Of a stretch of 64,000 bases of DNA, positions 23,804-33,974 are shown in pieces (the stretch's first letter is position 1; each line of letters begins with the position of its first letter). The translations under genes and the position numbers were made by a program. The DNA is from Sporopachydermia quercuum (lineage: Eukaryota > Ascomycota > Sporopachydermiomycetes > Sporopachydermiales > Sporopachydermiaceae): the NCBI GenBank assembly GCA_001599295.1, contig BCGN01000001.1, positions 1,674,001 to 1,738,000 on the forward strand. The letters are read 5' to 3'. A model generated the notes under the pieces. The model had not been told where the DNA came from. It worked only from the letters and a program-made list of their open reading frames with translations, and searched no databases.

Positions 23804-25300
23804 CTAAGCCGTATCATTAACGCCATCAACGAGAATCTTTGGTTCCAATTCATCATATGAATTGAAAAATGACTTGAAAAGTTTAATGAGGTACAAAACA
23901 TCATGTGAGCCACCAGTCTCACGAATAGAATGCATACTCAATTGTGGGTTACCCAAATCAAGTGTTCTGATTCCCAACTTAGATGCTAATATAGGGCCGA
24001 TAGTTGACCCACATGGTGAGTCGTTGCGAACAACAAATAACTGCAAGGGTACCTCAACCCTCACTGCAACGTTCTTCAGCAGGACAATACCTGGAGAGTT
24101 GGTGGCGTACCGTTGATTAGCATTGATCTTAATTACAGGTCCTTCGTTCAACGATGGTCCATGGTTCTTTTCGTACTTATTTGTATAGTTGGGATGGATG
24201 CCATGAGCCATATCAGAAGAAAGTAAAAATGATTTAGAGGCAGTTTCTTCTAATGCCGTAATGATGGCAGCACTATCAGCGGGATTCTCAATTGAACCAG
24301 ATAAACAACTAAGCCTCTTCAAAGCAGACAATAAAAACGTAGAATCAGCACCTTGAGCACTTTGAGATCCTATTTCTTCATGATCAAACAAAGCTATCAA
24401 TCTAATGCTAGAATCATTGTGCAATGAATCCTCTGTACTGGCATCAACCAAACCGTTAGCGGCGCAGAAACAAGATGTAAGGTTATCCAATCTTGGTGAC
24501 GATATGAACTCTTCATTAATACCAAATAAAGTACTAGGTTGAACATCGTATAAAATTAATTCAAAATCTTCTATATCTTTAACATCAATAGACAATTCTT
24601 TAGCAATCACACCTAGTAACCCTTCATCATGCCGTTCTTCAATAGTAAGTATTGCTTCAAAATCCTTCTTTTCAGCGCTTGCACAACTATGGCCTGATAC
24701 TGATTCTTCTTCTTCAGCTTTTGTAATTTTGGAGGATGACTCCAAACTAGAGATAGGATAGAGTTGGTTTTCTTTATTAAACTCAAACTTTTGATTCACT
24801 TCCCTGTCCAAGTGGATGGCTAATGTGGGAATACGAAGTAGTGGTTTAGAAATTTTTACCAATTTCGGTGCAAATGTCCCATCTTTTTCATCTTTAATGA
24901 AAACTCTTCCAGCAATGCTAAGATCTCTGTCAAACCAACTATGCCAGATACCTCCACCGTATGTCTCAACGCCAACTTGTTGATACCCTTTTGTAGATGA
25001 TTTCGAGATAGGTTTCACTCTTAATACCGGAGAGTCTGTATGAGCACCAACAATAGAAATTGGGCCACCTGTTTTCCATTGATTTCCAACAGCAAATGCA
25101 ATGATGCTGCTTCCATTACGGGTAACGAAGTACTTCTTGCCTTTCTCAACCACTCTCGACCATGATGTTCTTTCACTTAATTCTATAAAACCAGCCTTCA
25201 GTAATAGTTCCTTGACAGTTGCAACTGCATGATAAGGTGTAGGACTAGCATTGACGAAAGTAAGAAACTCTTTCGCACAATTAATGCTTTTCAATGACAT
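23804..25300 (-). CDS. APE4: Aspartyl aminopeptidase (M18 family)
   Basis: A zinc M18 metallopeptidase that removes N-terminal Asp or Glu; in yeast Ape4 is also carried to the vacuole by selective autophagy. The product is 498 residues (S. cerevisiae 490). Visible motifs are the GAHTDSP metal/active-site block, the FDHEEIGSQSAQGADSTFL block with the catalytic glutamates, DMAHGIHPNY, and the C-terminal SMHSIRETGGSHD with a metal-binding histidine. Twelve further codons lie in frame upstream but begin with GTG; the ATG at 25300 (MSLKSINCAKEF) is the natural start. No intron is seen. It is divergent from the YHR112C-like gene, the same arrangement as YHR112C/YHR113W in S. cerevisiae. Confidence 0.95.
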   Translation of the reverse strand: MSLKSINCAKEFLTFVNASPTPYHAVATVKELLLKAGFIELSERTSWSRVVEKGKKYFVTRNGSSIIAFAVGNQWKTGGPISIVGAHTDSPVLRVKPISKSSTKGYQQVGVETYGGGIWHSWFDRDLSIAGRVFIKDEKDGTFAPKLVKISKPLLRIPTLAIHLDREVNQKFEFNKENQLYPISSLESSSKITKAEEEESVSGHSCASAEKKDFEAILTIEERHDEGLLGVIAKELSIDVKDIEDFELILYDVQPSTLFGINEEFISSPRLDNLTSCFCAANGLVDASTEDSLHNDSSIRLIALFDHEEIGSQSAQGADSTFLLSALKRLSCLSGSIENPADSAAIITALEETASKSFLLSSDMAHGIHPNYTNKYEKNHGPSLNEGPVIKINANQRYATNSPGIVLLKNVAVRVEVPLQLFVVRNDSPCGSTIGPILASKLGIRTLDLGNPQLSMHSIRETGGSHDVLYLIKLFKSFFNSYDELEPKILVDGVNDTA

Positions 25301-26037
25301 AACGAATCTGGATTGCAATTTTTTCTTGCGACTCACTACTAAAGTTTTGATTTCTCTCTCTAATCAAATATTTTTGAAACCAATCGTCCTAAACATCAAG
25401 TACAAGCACGTCAACTACAAGAAAAAGTAATAATACCCTATCAAACTTCAAAAATATCAATCAACCAACGCTAATTGCAATAGGAAGCTTTGATTTAAGA
25501 AAGTCGCTAAGTTATGTTATCTCCATAACTGGACCCTATCAAGCTAATCCGGAAATAATAAAAGAGCAGCACGTGATGAGTGTCAATAGTTTCCGTATTC
25601 TTCGGCGGCTTCTAAAGTAGTAGGAGATTCCCTATCTGTCCAAACTCTAGAGCTAAGAATTGCCAAAGTGTAAATACCCCATTTTTTATACGGCATCATC
25701 TCATCGCTTTCAATGATCATTTGTGTTAAAAGTTGTTTATTACGCCATAAAATTCCATCTCTTCTTGATCACTGATCACTTATCCTTGGCTTGTTTATTT
25801 GTTATTGACAGCTGGCAGGTTAGTCTTGTTTGTATTTTTGATTCTATATAATAATTGAGTAGTCTCCTAATTGAGGAATAGTAGGAAGTATTCTTGACAA
25901 TTGATAATCGAAACAATTGAAAGTTACCATATTGGATTCTCAGACATAAATAAAAATTCATATTGATCTGATAGAACTACAAGCTTAGAATTAAAAGCAA
26001 AGAAAGAAAAAGATCACAGTTAGAAACCTTCATCAAA
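25301..26037. other. Divergent promoter region of APE4 and the YHR112C-like gene
   Basis: About 0.74 kb between two divergent starts. It contains a CACGTGA site (25570-25576); the rest is unremarkable A/T-rich sequence. Confidence 0.5.
25570..25576. promoter_or_regulatory. CACGTGA motif, possible Cbf1-type site
   Basis: The core E-box CACGTG followed by A reads TCACGTG on the minus strand, the site bound by Cbf1 in S. cerevisiae, where it activates sulfur-amino-acid genes with Met4. It lies about 460 bases before a gene for a sulfur-amino-acid-type PLP enzyme. The link is inference; such hexamers occur by chance several times in 64 kb. Confidence 0.35.
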
Positions 26038-27207
26038 ATGACAAACGACACTAATTCTTATCATCCAGAAACAATTCTCATTCACGGGGACGATGAACTT
26101 TCCAGGGTAACTGATATCACAACGCCAATCAATGTTTCAACCACCTTTTCTTATCCTAAGGATCCTGAAGAACTTCGCACTAGCAGAGAAAAGAAAGCCG
26201 CCAACGTTGGATACCTTGTCAAAGGCCAACCAATTTACTCAAGATTGACTCACCCTAATTCCGAGAGAGTCGAAGAAGTAATCTCTGAACTTGTCGGTGC
26301 TCATGCTGTTGTGTATAACTCAGGTTTAAGTGCTTTTTATGCTGCTCTTACTCTTTTGAATCCGAAAACTTTGGTTATGGACAAAGGATATCACGGCTGT
26401 CATGGTATTGCTGATATTTGGACTAGAAATTATGGATTGAAGAAAGTGGCATTAGAGTCATTCAAAGAGGATGATATTTTAGAAGGTGATCTCATTCACC
26501 TTGAAACTCCGCTCAATCCCACAGGTTATTGTATAGATATCAAGAAGTATGCTGATATTGCTCATGCTAAAGGGGCCAAAATTATGGTCGATGCTACCTT
26601 TGCTCCTCCTCCTTTGCAAGATCCCTTTGAGTTTGATGTAGATCTTATTATGCATTCTGCTACTAAATACTTTGGAGGCCATGCCGATTTACTGGCAGGG
26701 CTATTGATCACCAAAGATCCTAAAGTAAAGGAACAACTTATTAATGATAGGTTATTACTTGGAACCAATATTGGCAATCTTGAGGCTTACTTGCTATTAA
26801 GATCTTTGCGTTCTTTCAATATTCGTATCAACGCTCAGTCGTCAAGTGCAGAAAAGGTAGTTAATTTCCTTATTGACAACCAGGATAAATTAAAATCTTT
26901 GGACAAAATCCACCACTCGTTGCTTCAAAAAGATGAACCCTTTGTTAAAGCTCAATTGAAAGGTGGACACACTCCTGTTTTCTCTTTGGAATTGAAAAAC
27001 AGAGAACAAGCTAGATATTTACCTTCCAAGCTCAAGTTATTCCACCATGCTACCAGTTTAGGTGGTGCTGAATCTCTTATTGAATGGAGAGCTATGTCAG
27101 ANCCTAATATTTCTGAAACACTTTTGCGATTCTCTATTGGTCTAGAAAACACTGAAGATTTGATCAATGATCTTGAGCAAGGTTTGAAGGCGGTTGAAAA
27201 GTATTGA
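26038..27207 (+). CDS. Cys/Met-metabolism PLP enzyme (YHR112C-like)
   Basis: A 389-residue fold-type I PLP enzyme of the cystathionine beta-lyase/gamma-synthase family, best matching S. cerevisiae YHR112C (378 residues) by its N-terminus (ILIHGDDELSRVTDITTPIN), the YSRLTHPN block, VYNSGLSAFYAAL, HLETPLNPTG and the PLP lysine in HSATKYFGGH (about residue 210). The reaction of this subgroup is not well established, so I name only the family. The start ATG follows an A-rich leader and is the first in frame. One codon contains N near 27102. Its divergent neighbour is APE4, as in S. cerevisiae. Confidence 0.9.
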   Translation: MTNDTNSYHPETILIHGDDELSRVTDITTPINVSTTFSYPKDPEELRTSREKKAANVGYLVKGQPIYSRLTHPNSERVEEVISELVGAHAVVYNSGLSAFYAALTLLNPKTLVMDKGYHGCHGIADIWTRNYGLKKVALESFKEDDILEGDLIHLETPLNPTGYCIDIKKYADIAHAKGAKIMVDATFAPPPLQDPFEFDVDLIMHSATKYFGGHADLLAGLLITKDPKVKEQLINDRLLLGTNIGNLEAYLLLRSLRSFNIRINAQSSSAEKVVNFLIDNQDKLKSLDKIHHSLLQKDEPFVKAQLKGGHTPVFSLELKNREQARYLPSKLKLFHHATSLGGAESLIEWRAMSXPNISETLLRFSIGLENTEDLINDLEQGLKAVEKY

Positions 27208-27706
27208 GTGTTTCAACTAATAGCAGCTATATATGAGACTTGTTAAAGCTTATGAAACGATTGAATGAATAAATATATAACCATTACCATCGTATAATCT
27301 ATTATTCGACTCTTATTTCTCGTTTTCTTATATTACCTACATACTAGAAGATGTAGAAATGATATGTAATAAGTATGCAATATATTATTCCAATATAGTT
27401 AGGAGGATCTATACTACCTATTTAGGTATGACGCCTAACACTAAATACTTGCTATCAATAAACTTCACAATCTCTAAAAGGTTATATCACTATGAAATAG
27501 TTCACAACAATTGACATCTTTATTGATGCGAGACCTCAAATAATGACGATTATCAATTATTGCAATTAATCCTGCTTTTTATAGTTATCTGTTTTTTTGT
27601 AAAACTTCATTTGTTTTCCACTTAGCTAACGTTCTTCACTGTTGAGTCTTGCTATAGCGTATCACCACAAGAACCTAATGAAAATACTGCATCGCGTATA
27701 TTCCAA
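27208..27706. other. Spacer between the PLP enzyme and the TFC6-like gene
   Basis: About 0.5 kb of A/T-rich sequence. Nothing recognisable beyond presumed terminator and promoter. Confidence 0.5.
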
Positions 27707-29858
27707 ATGTCGCGACGTTCCACACGATTAAGAGGAAAATCTCAAGTAAACTATAGTAAATTAGGAGAAGATGAATGGAGCGAATTTGATGATTTAGAGA
27801 CCGTTTTAGGTCTGGACAAGCGTGCATCGAATCGAGGAAACGAAGAAGATTCAGACGATGAAGTAATAATTGAGGATATACAATCAGATCCAGCGGATGA
27901 TGAGATAATAGAAGAGGAACCAATTGATACTGACAATGAAATTTTAGACAGCAGAGCTAGTAAAAGTCGATCGAAATCGATTGATGGTAAAGGTAAAAGG
28001 AAAAAGGGGAAATCGTCAACCATAACAAAAAAAGAGCTAATTGCAGGCTCAGGTAGCAGCAGCTTACCTTTGTTTGAGCTATTACTGAAAATGAAGTTCT
28101 GTTCATTCAAAACACGAAGATTGGATGGAAAGCTGGCTAAATTTTTTGGAACAAGCTCAAGAATACAAGAAGGTGAAGCTTTAGTCAATTATTGGATGGA
28201 AGACCCTTTTCTTCCCAATGAGACAAAATTTTTTGACTATACGGCAAATCTTATCAATCATTCACTATGGCCTGAATTCGAGAATAAGATTGTTGATAGT
28301 ATATATGAAGAGATAAAAGAAAGGTATGTTGAGGAATTATGTTTTTAATCTGGTGCATGTTTTGGTACTGGGATTATATTATACTAATATGTTAACAGTG
28401 AATATACTGCATTAATGTCACCCAACATATCAGCTAGGATGTTTATTAATCAAGAAGTCCAACCACGAATTTTACGTCTTCACGTCAAAGAATCAATAAA
28501 TGATCAAAGAATGATGATATTTAACGGCAATACTACTACGGAGCTTTCGTGGGTACCTGGAATAGAAGATAGATCTATCCAAATATTAGCGGTAGCTACA
28601 TCATCCAAAGATCAAATAGAAACAAATTTTAACAAGCAAGGCTTATCAGTATACTCAACAACATCAACAGGATACTCAGCTCTATGTTTATACAAGGTTA
28701 ATACTAGCAGTACTAATATGATTCTCTTCCAAAGTATTATCATAGAAGGTGGTCCTCTTTCTAGTCTGTCGTGGAACCCAATGAAATGTTCAACTACCGA
28801 TTTGTTGGGTATTCTGGGTGTTCTAACCCATTCAGGATCAATAAAAATAATAAAGCTGAAGAAAAATGGCTTTAAATACTCAAAGATAAAACAAAGCTTT
28901 GAATTATCTTTTCCTACTAGGAAAATAACTGCGTTCGCTTGGAAATCTGAAACACGGATTGTGATAGGTTTGGACTGCGGGAGTATTGCAGAATATGATT
29001 TTTTGAATTACAGCTTAGTTAATCCACTTTATACTTATCCGATTCATGTATCAGGAATTAGTCAAATTGTATCTTGCTTTCCAAGGTTGAATGATATTAT
29101 ACTTACAATAGGATTTGATTTTAAGTCAATACTAGTTGACTTATCGTCATTCCCTTTGAAACACTCTCTTTTGAAGAATAGATCCTTTACATATGCTGAA
29201 TTCTCACCGATAATTGAAGGAATAGTTGGTTCAACCAGATACAGTGGTTGTAGAATATTATCACCTAGATGGATGGATAGTAGTACAGTCCTTACTATGA
29301 CCCCAGGCACAGTGACAACAGTTTCACTGTCACCAATTCACCCATTTGTTGTTTCGGGAGGATCTGACGGTGGATTAATTATAACCAACATATTTACTTC
29401 TTTATTTGGAACTTCTCAAAAAGTCGATATGGTAAGTTTGATAGATATTTGGAAATAACTGATTTCTGAGGTAAGAATCATTAAATACCTTGACAGAATT
29501 ATTAACAGAACAACTCATATTTAGACAAACCAACAATTGATTCTATGGAGATTAGAATATAGTAGAAAAGAAGATGCCTATAAAATGTCGGACATTTTAA
29601 TCCATCAGGTACGTTAATCACAATGTGCTTTAGTCACTACACCACTCTAAGACCATATATCTATCGCTAATCCAGTATTCTTTTCCTAACTTGATAACTA
29701 ATAATTTACAGGTGATCAATGAATATGGTGCTCCTACACCTACTTATCCCCCACAAATCAGTATTGTTTCTTCCAGCTGGAATCCTAATATTAGCTCTGG
29801 TTCATGGCTGGCAACAGCTACAAAGGAGGGCTTGATCTGTGTTGAATCCATTAGTTGA
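27707..29858 (+). CDS. TFC6: WD-repeat protein, probable TFIIIC subunit tau91 (Tfc6-like)
   Basis: Four exons joined in frame: 27707-28323, 28399-29431, 29525-29608 and 29712-29858, giving 626 residues. Donors are GTATGT, GTAAGT and GTACGT; acceptors are AACAG, TTTAG and TACAG; TACTAAT precedes the first acceptor. The N-terminus has an Arg-rich SRRSTRLRG start and long acidic stretches, followed by a helical region and a WD40-type half with ELSWVPGIED, SLSWNPM, the HPFVVSGGSDGGLI repeat, QQLILWRLEYS and SSSWNPNISSGSWLATAT. A basic/acidic N-terminus before a degenerate propeller fits Tfc6/GTF3C2, the TFIIIC subunit that binds B-box promoters (S. cerevisiae Tfc6 is 672). Another WD protein cannot be excluded. 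Its end lies 16 bases from the end of UBA4. Confidence 0.66.
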
Positions 29859-29874
29859 TTGGTTTCATAATTAA

Positions 29875-31325
29875 TTAGTACCTGGGGAACTTCTGGTCTA
29901 TTTTTATACTCCATTGATTTAATCCTCCAATGATATCTCTAGAGACCAAATCCCTCTTCTTCAGCTCTTCCACAGCGTTTTGAGAATCATTGCCATATCG
30001 ACAAACCAGAAGAATCTCCTTTTCAGAATTGCTTTTAAGCTTTTCTACCAGTTTCTGGTAATCAGCCGTATTTCTTTCAATATCAGTTATTGGAATATCT
30101 ATTTTCGTTTGTTAGTAATAAAGTACAGAGAGAAGAGATCTCACTACTTTCCATCCAACTAGTTTTTACTACGTGGAACAAACTTGCGATACTACTTACT
30201 TATTGACTCTGATAAAGAGCAAATGTCAAACTGCTCCTTTGGTCTACAATCCAGCAGAACATAATCATTTGGATTCTGATTCCTCATAACACTTAATTGT
30301 TCTACAGTGATTCGTTCCTCTGAAGATAGAAGGACCTGGTCAGGTTTACCACAGAACACTGAATAATCAAACTCGCCTTTCTGCACTATTGATGCAAACT
30401 CACTGTTTTCAATTTCACAGTTTGATTTCTTACCTCTCATTCTCATTTTACGGAAAAGCTTCCCGTCTAATGCTGAGAATAAAAGTATGAATGGCTCAAA
30501 ATTATTCTCATAATGCCCAATAAGTAGCTTGATAGTTTCCAAAGACATCAGTACACCCATTATACCAATAACAGGACCAAGGATGCCAGAATCTCTGCAA
30601 GACGACACAGAATTAGCAGGGGGTGGGTTAGGATAGAAACATCTATAACAAGGTCCTTCTCCTGGTGGATAATTTAGAATAGTTAACTGACCATCAAGTT
30701 TAACACCGGAAGCCGAAACCAAAGGTTTACCTGCTAACACACAGTTGTCAGATATCAAGTACCGTGTCATTGGGGTATCTGTACAATCAAGCACTATATC
30801 ATATTGTGATATTATTGATAATGCATTAGATACGTCTAACATTATGTCATGAGTAACACAGTCAACATTAGGATTAAGCTTTTTCAGGAAAGCAATAGCA
30901 GAATGAGATTTCAATTCACCAACTGTTTCTGTACTATGTAGTATTTGACGATGTAAGTTAGATACATCTACTGTATCACTATCGACGATACCTAATCTTC
31001 CAATACCTGATCCTGCTAAGTATGCTAAGGCTGGACAGCCAAGTCCACCTGTGCCTACTACTAACACTTTTGAAGTTTTCAGTCGAAGTTGACCTATGAA
31101 CAAAGAACCAATGCAAGTTAGTACTTGGTGATTCAAAAATTAATATCTAACAATAGATGAAACAGCGAAACAGCGCATACCTTTCAGTCCTACTTGAGGG
31201 ATGATTATCTGTCTTCCATATCGAATATATTCGTCAAGATCAAGCCTAGTATTTGATTTTAAGATCTCATTTTCTGTCTGAAGTCTTGCTATCTCCTTCC
31301 GTAGTTTCTCAACTTCGTCATCCAT
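29875..31325 (-). CDS. UBA4: E1-like sulfurtransferase Uba4
   Basis: Uba4 adenylates and thiocarboxylates the ubiquitin-like protein Urm1 for thiolation of tRNA wobble uridine and urmylation. Three exons: 31325-31181, 31093-30200 and 30098-29875, 420 residues (S. cerevisiae 440). Introns have donors GTATGC and GTAAGT and branch point TACTAAC in both. The N-terminus is a short coiled coil, then YGRQIIIPQVGLKGQLRLK, the GTGGLGCPALAYLAGSGIG nucleotide loop, NLHRQILH, the first zinc pair CYRC and the SSCRDSGILGPV catalytic region. The rhodanese domain is split by intron 2 and carries the active-site loop CRYGNDS. Oddly, the usual second zinc pair CxxC after the RGKK segment reads NCEIEN, with only one cysteine. 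The unspliced frame ends early inside the rhodanese domain. Confidence 0.95.
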
Positions 31326-31945
31326 TATTATTAAATAACAGAACCAATGAAAAATAGAGAAACTTGTTGAGTAAACAACAGGTACCCACTTCACTTCAAC
31401 TTCATAAATAATTTCAACAAATATAAGTAATAATCCTTTGTTTTTAATTTATAAATAAATCAATCACGACTCCAATGAGAAATTAATATCTCAGTCCTAG
31501 TATATTACACTCAAGATACCTCGTTCATCTATCTACCTAATAATTCATTATCTTTTTTGTTATTTCGTTCTTCTTTATGAAGAAAATTCAGTTTAAGAGT
31601 CAGAGAATCACATGCAGGTTTTTCTTCACCTAACTAGTATACTGTCGATAACACGACGTCTCCTTTCAAGTTTCCGATAAAGAAAGATTAAGTAATCATG
31701 ATAGTTGAGAGGTCGGTAAGTATCTCAGATTTAATTTTATCTCTATGTTTGTGTGAAAGTAATAATTGTATGTTGGCAAATAGGGCAAGATAAGCTGAAT
31801 CACATCTAGTTCCTCTTTTCATTATAGACGAATAGGAAAGGTTTATGAGGATTTATTGTGGAAACTTGGGCTTTATATTGGATGGAATTAAGATTTAGAT
31901 TTTGAACGTATAAAGTAAAGAATAGTAAACAATGAATTGTTTATA
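31326..31945. other. Divergent spacer between UBA4 and ESC2-like
   Basis: About 0.6 kb. It holds a four-codon upstream frame (31932-31946, MNCL) whose stop overlaps the ESC2-like ATG by one base. No other feature is seen. Confidence 0.5.
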
Positions 31946-33279
31946 ATGTCCGATAACGATGAATTTGATTCTGAGAGTTCGGATGAGAATGATCTAGACC
32001 TTTTTACTTTCTCAAGCATATCCAATGTTTCTGATGCTCGGATAAGAAAGTTAGCAGAAGAAACAAAGTAAGTTAGGATTTTGAGATAGAAACAATTTGA
32101 GTATTCGTTGGGTTGAACAACAGTTCTTAACACATATTTAATAGGGAGGTTGATACTGCAATTGATTCCCCATTAAGCTTAGAAACTCTGAGGCCTAAGA
32201 AAAAAAGAAGAGCCATAAAGAAGGGAACCAGAGGAAAGGTTGCACTGAGAGCGAGCTCAAGAGATGAAAGTGATTACACTAGCGAAGAAGACAGTGATAT
32301 TACAGAAATTGCTGAAGGGGACCTGAACTCAAAGTCAATATCAAATGAACGTTTCACTCGCAGCAAAAGTATAGAGAAAACTGCTAGCGACATTATTTCT
32401 ATACCTTCGGATGATGCAATATTTGATGACGAGAATGTGGCAATAGAAAGTGAAGCTTCCCGAAAGAATGAAATTAGGCGACGTGTCTCTGCTATAGTAA
32501 AACAAAAAGTCTATGAAACCACAAATCGGAATGTACCTGTTGTAATGCCGCATGTTGCAGATCAAGAGGATGAACATAAGGGAGAATTTGGAGATGAACA
32601 TAAAATAAATGTTACTGTTGAATGCCGCATTCCTGGACCGAAGAACGTATCGTTAACAGGAAAGTATACATTAGGAAGTCATGATAAAGTAGAAAAGTTA
32701 TACTCATTATGGGTAAATCAGTTTTCACCAGTAATATCACAATTTCCCGGCTATTATCATAAACTGTTTGGGAGAGAAAAACTAGTATTTCGCTATCGCA
32801 CAGCTAGAGTTTTCAACTCAACTACTCTCAAAAGTGTTTTAGGGGATAATTTTGAATTCACTGACAATGTGGTATTTGAGATTCTCACTGATAAGCAGTA
32901 TCAATTACAAGAATGGGAAGCTAGACAGGCGGAAAATCAACTTCTTGCTAATGATGGTGGTGATATATATGATAGAAACCTTTATCTCGAATCAGATAAT
33001 GATGAAGAAACAAAAGACGCACAAATTAAAATAAATAACAACGAAGATCAAGATTACTTCCCTGTGAAACTAAAAGATAAAGCCAACAATACATTAATAG
33101 TACATGTAGCTGGATCGACAAAATTGATGAAACTGGCTGAGCATTACCGGTCTCAAAAGAATGTCCCTGGTGATCAAACTGTGAATCTATTATTTGACGA
33201 TGAAGTACTTGATTTAAATGAAACTGTACAAACCACTGAATTGGAAGAAGGATTTATTATTGATGTTGTCGTCAAATAG
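31946..33279 (+). CDS. ESC2: SUMO-like domain protein (Esc2/RENi family)
   Basis: Two exons, 31946-32067 and 32145-33279, joined in phase 2 (donor GTAAGT, acceptor TTTAATAG), giving 418 residues (S. cerevisiae Esc2 456). The N-terminal half is acidic and Ser-rich, then basic (RPKKKRR). The C-terminal half has two SUMO-like folds, roughly residues 205-310 and 345-418; the last ends in LDLNETVQTTELEEGFIIDVVVK-type sequence, as in the RENi (Rad60-Esc2-Nip45) family. In S. cerevisiae Esc2 supports silencing, sister cohesion and repair of stalled replication forks through Ubc9 binding. The ATG at 31946 was chosen because it precedes an acidic MSDNDEFDSESS start and the exon phases match. Moderately sure of the name, surer of the domains. 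Confidence 0.8.
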
Positions 33280-33974
33280 CATTATTGAGTATATCTTAAC
33301 TATCGTCAGATCACCATCAACTTGAATATTTGCATCTCATGCATGTATTATCAGTACGATCTCCTGTTTCAACTTGAAAAGATTAATCAGTAAAAGGCTA
33401 TGTTGATTATCTTCTCTAAAGTAAATATCCTGTATAATATTCTATTTGTATTATAATAATAATTATAATAATTATTTGTTTTCAGACGCGTATTTTCTAT
33501 CTATCTTGCAGTTAGGTATTGACGATTCCGTTTCATTAATGTTGATTCCGTAGAACCTCACGTGTTTTGGACATGATAGAAAAAAAGATGTTAGGATATC
33601 TCTATTTTGAGTATGCAATCTATTTATAAGCATAATTCAATAAGTTTCTTGTCATCAAACAAAATTAATATTCAATTAGCTATTTGCCATATAATAAACA
33701 GAACAATGAACGATAACTGAATATTCAGAATTTACTTGGGAGTGCTGTTAGAAGTGAGATTTCATTGTTCATAAGAATAACAGTCTTAACAGTGAGTGAT
33801 ACATACAATAGGACAGATCGTACTTCTGCTTCCATTGAAAGGAGGAACTCTTTTTCTCATTGAGCCGCAGAGCATTGGTATTCAATTGATTTTTCTAATC
33901 AATGACGATATACTGTCAGTGAAAGTGTAGATGGTTTTTTCGAAAGTAGTAACACTTATATCAGAACTGTCACA
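33280..33974. other. Spacer between ESC2-like and BIG1-like genes
   Basis: About 0.7 kb, A/T-rich, with one CACGTG at 33559-33564. Nothing else recognised. Confidence 0.5.
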
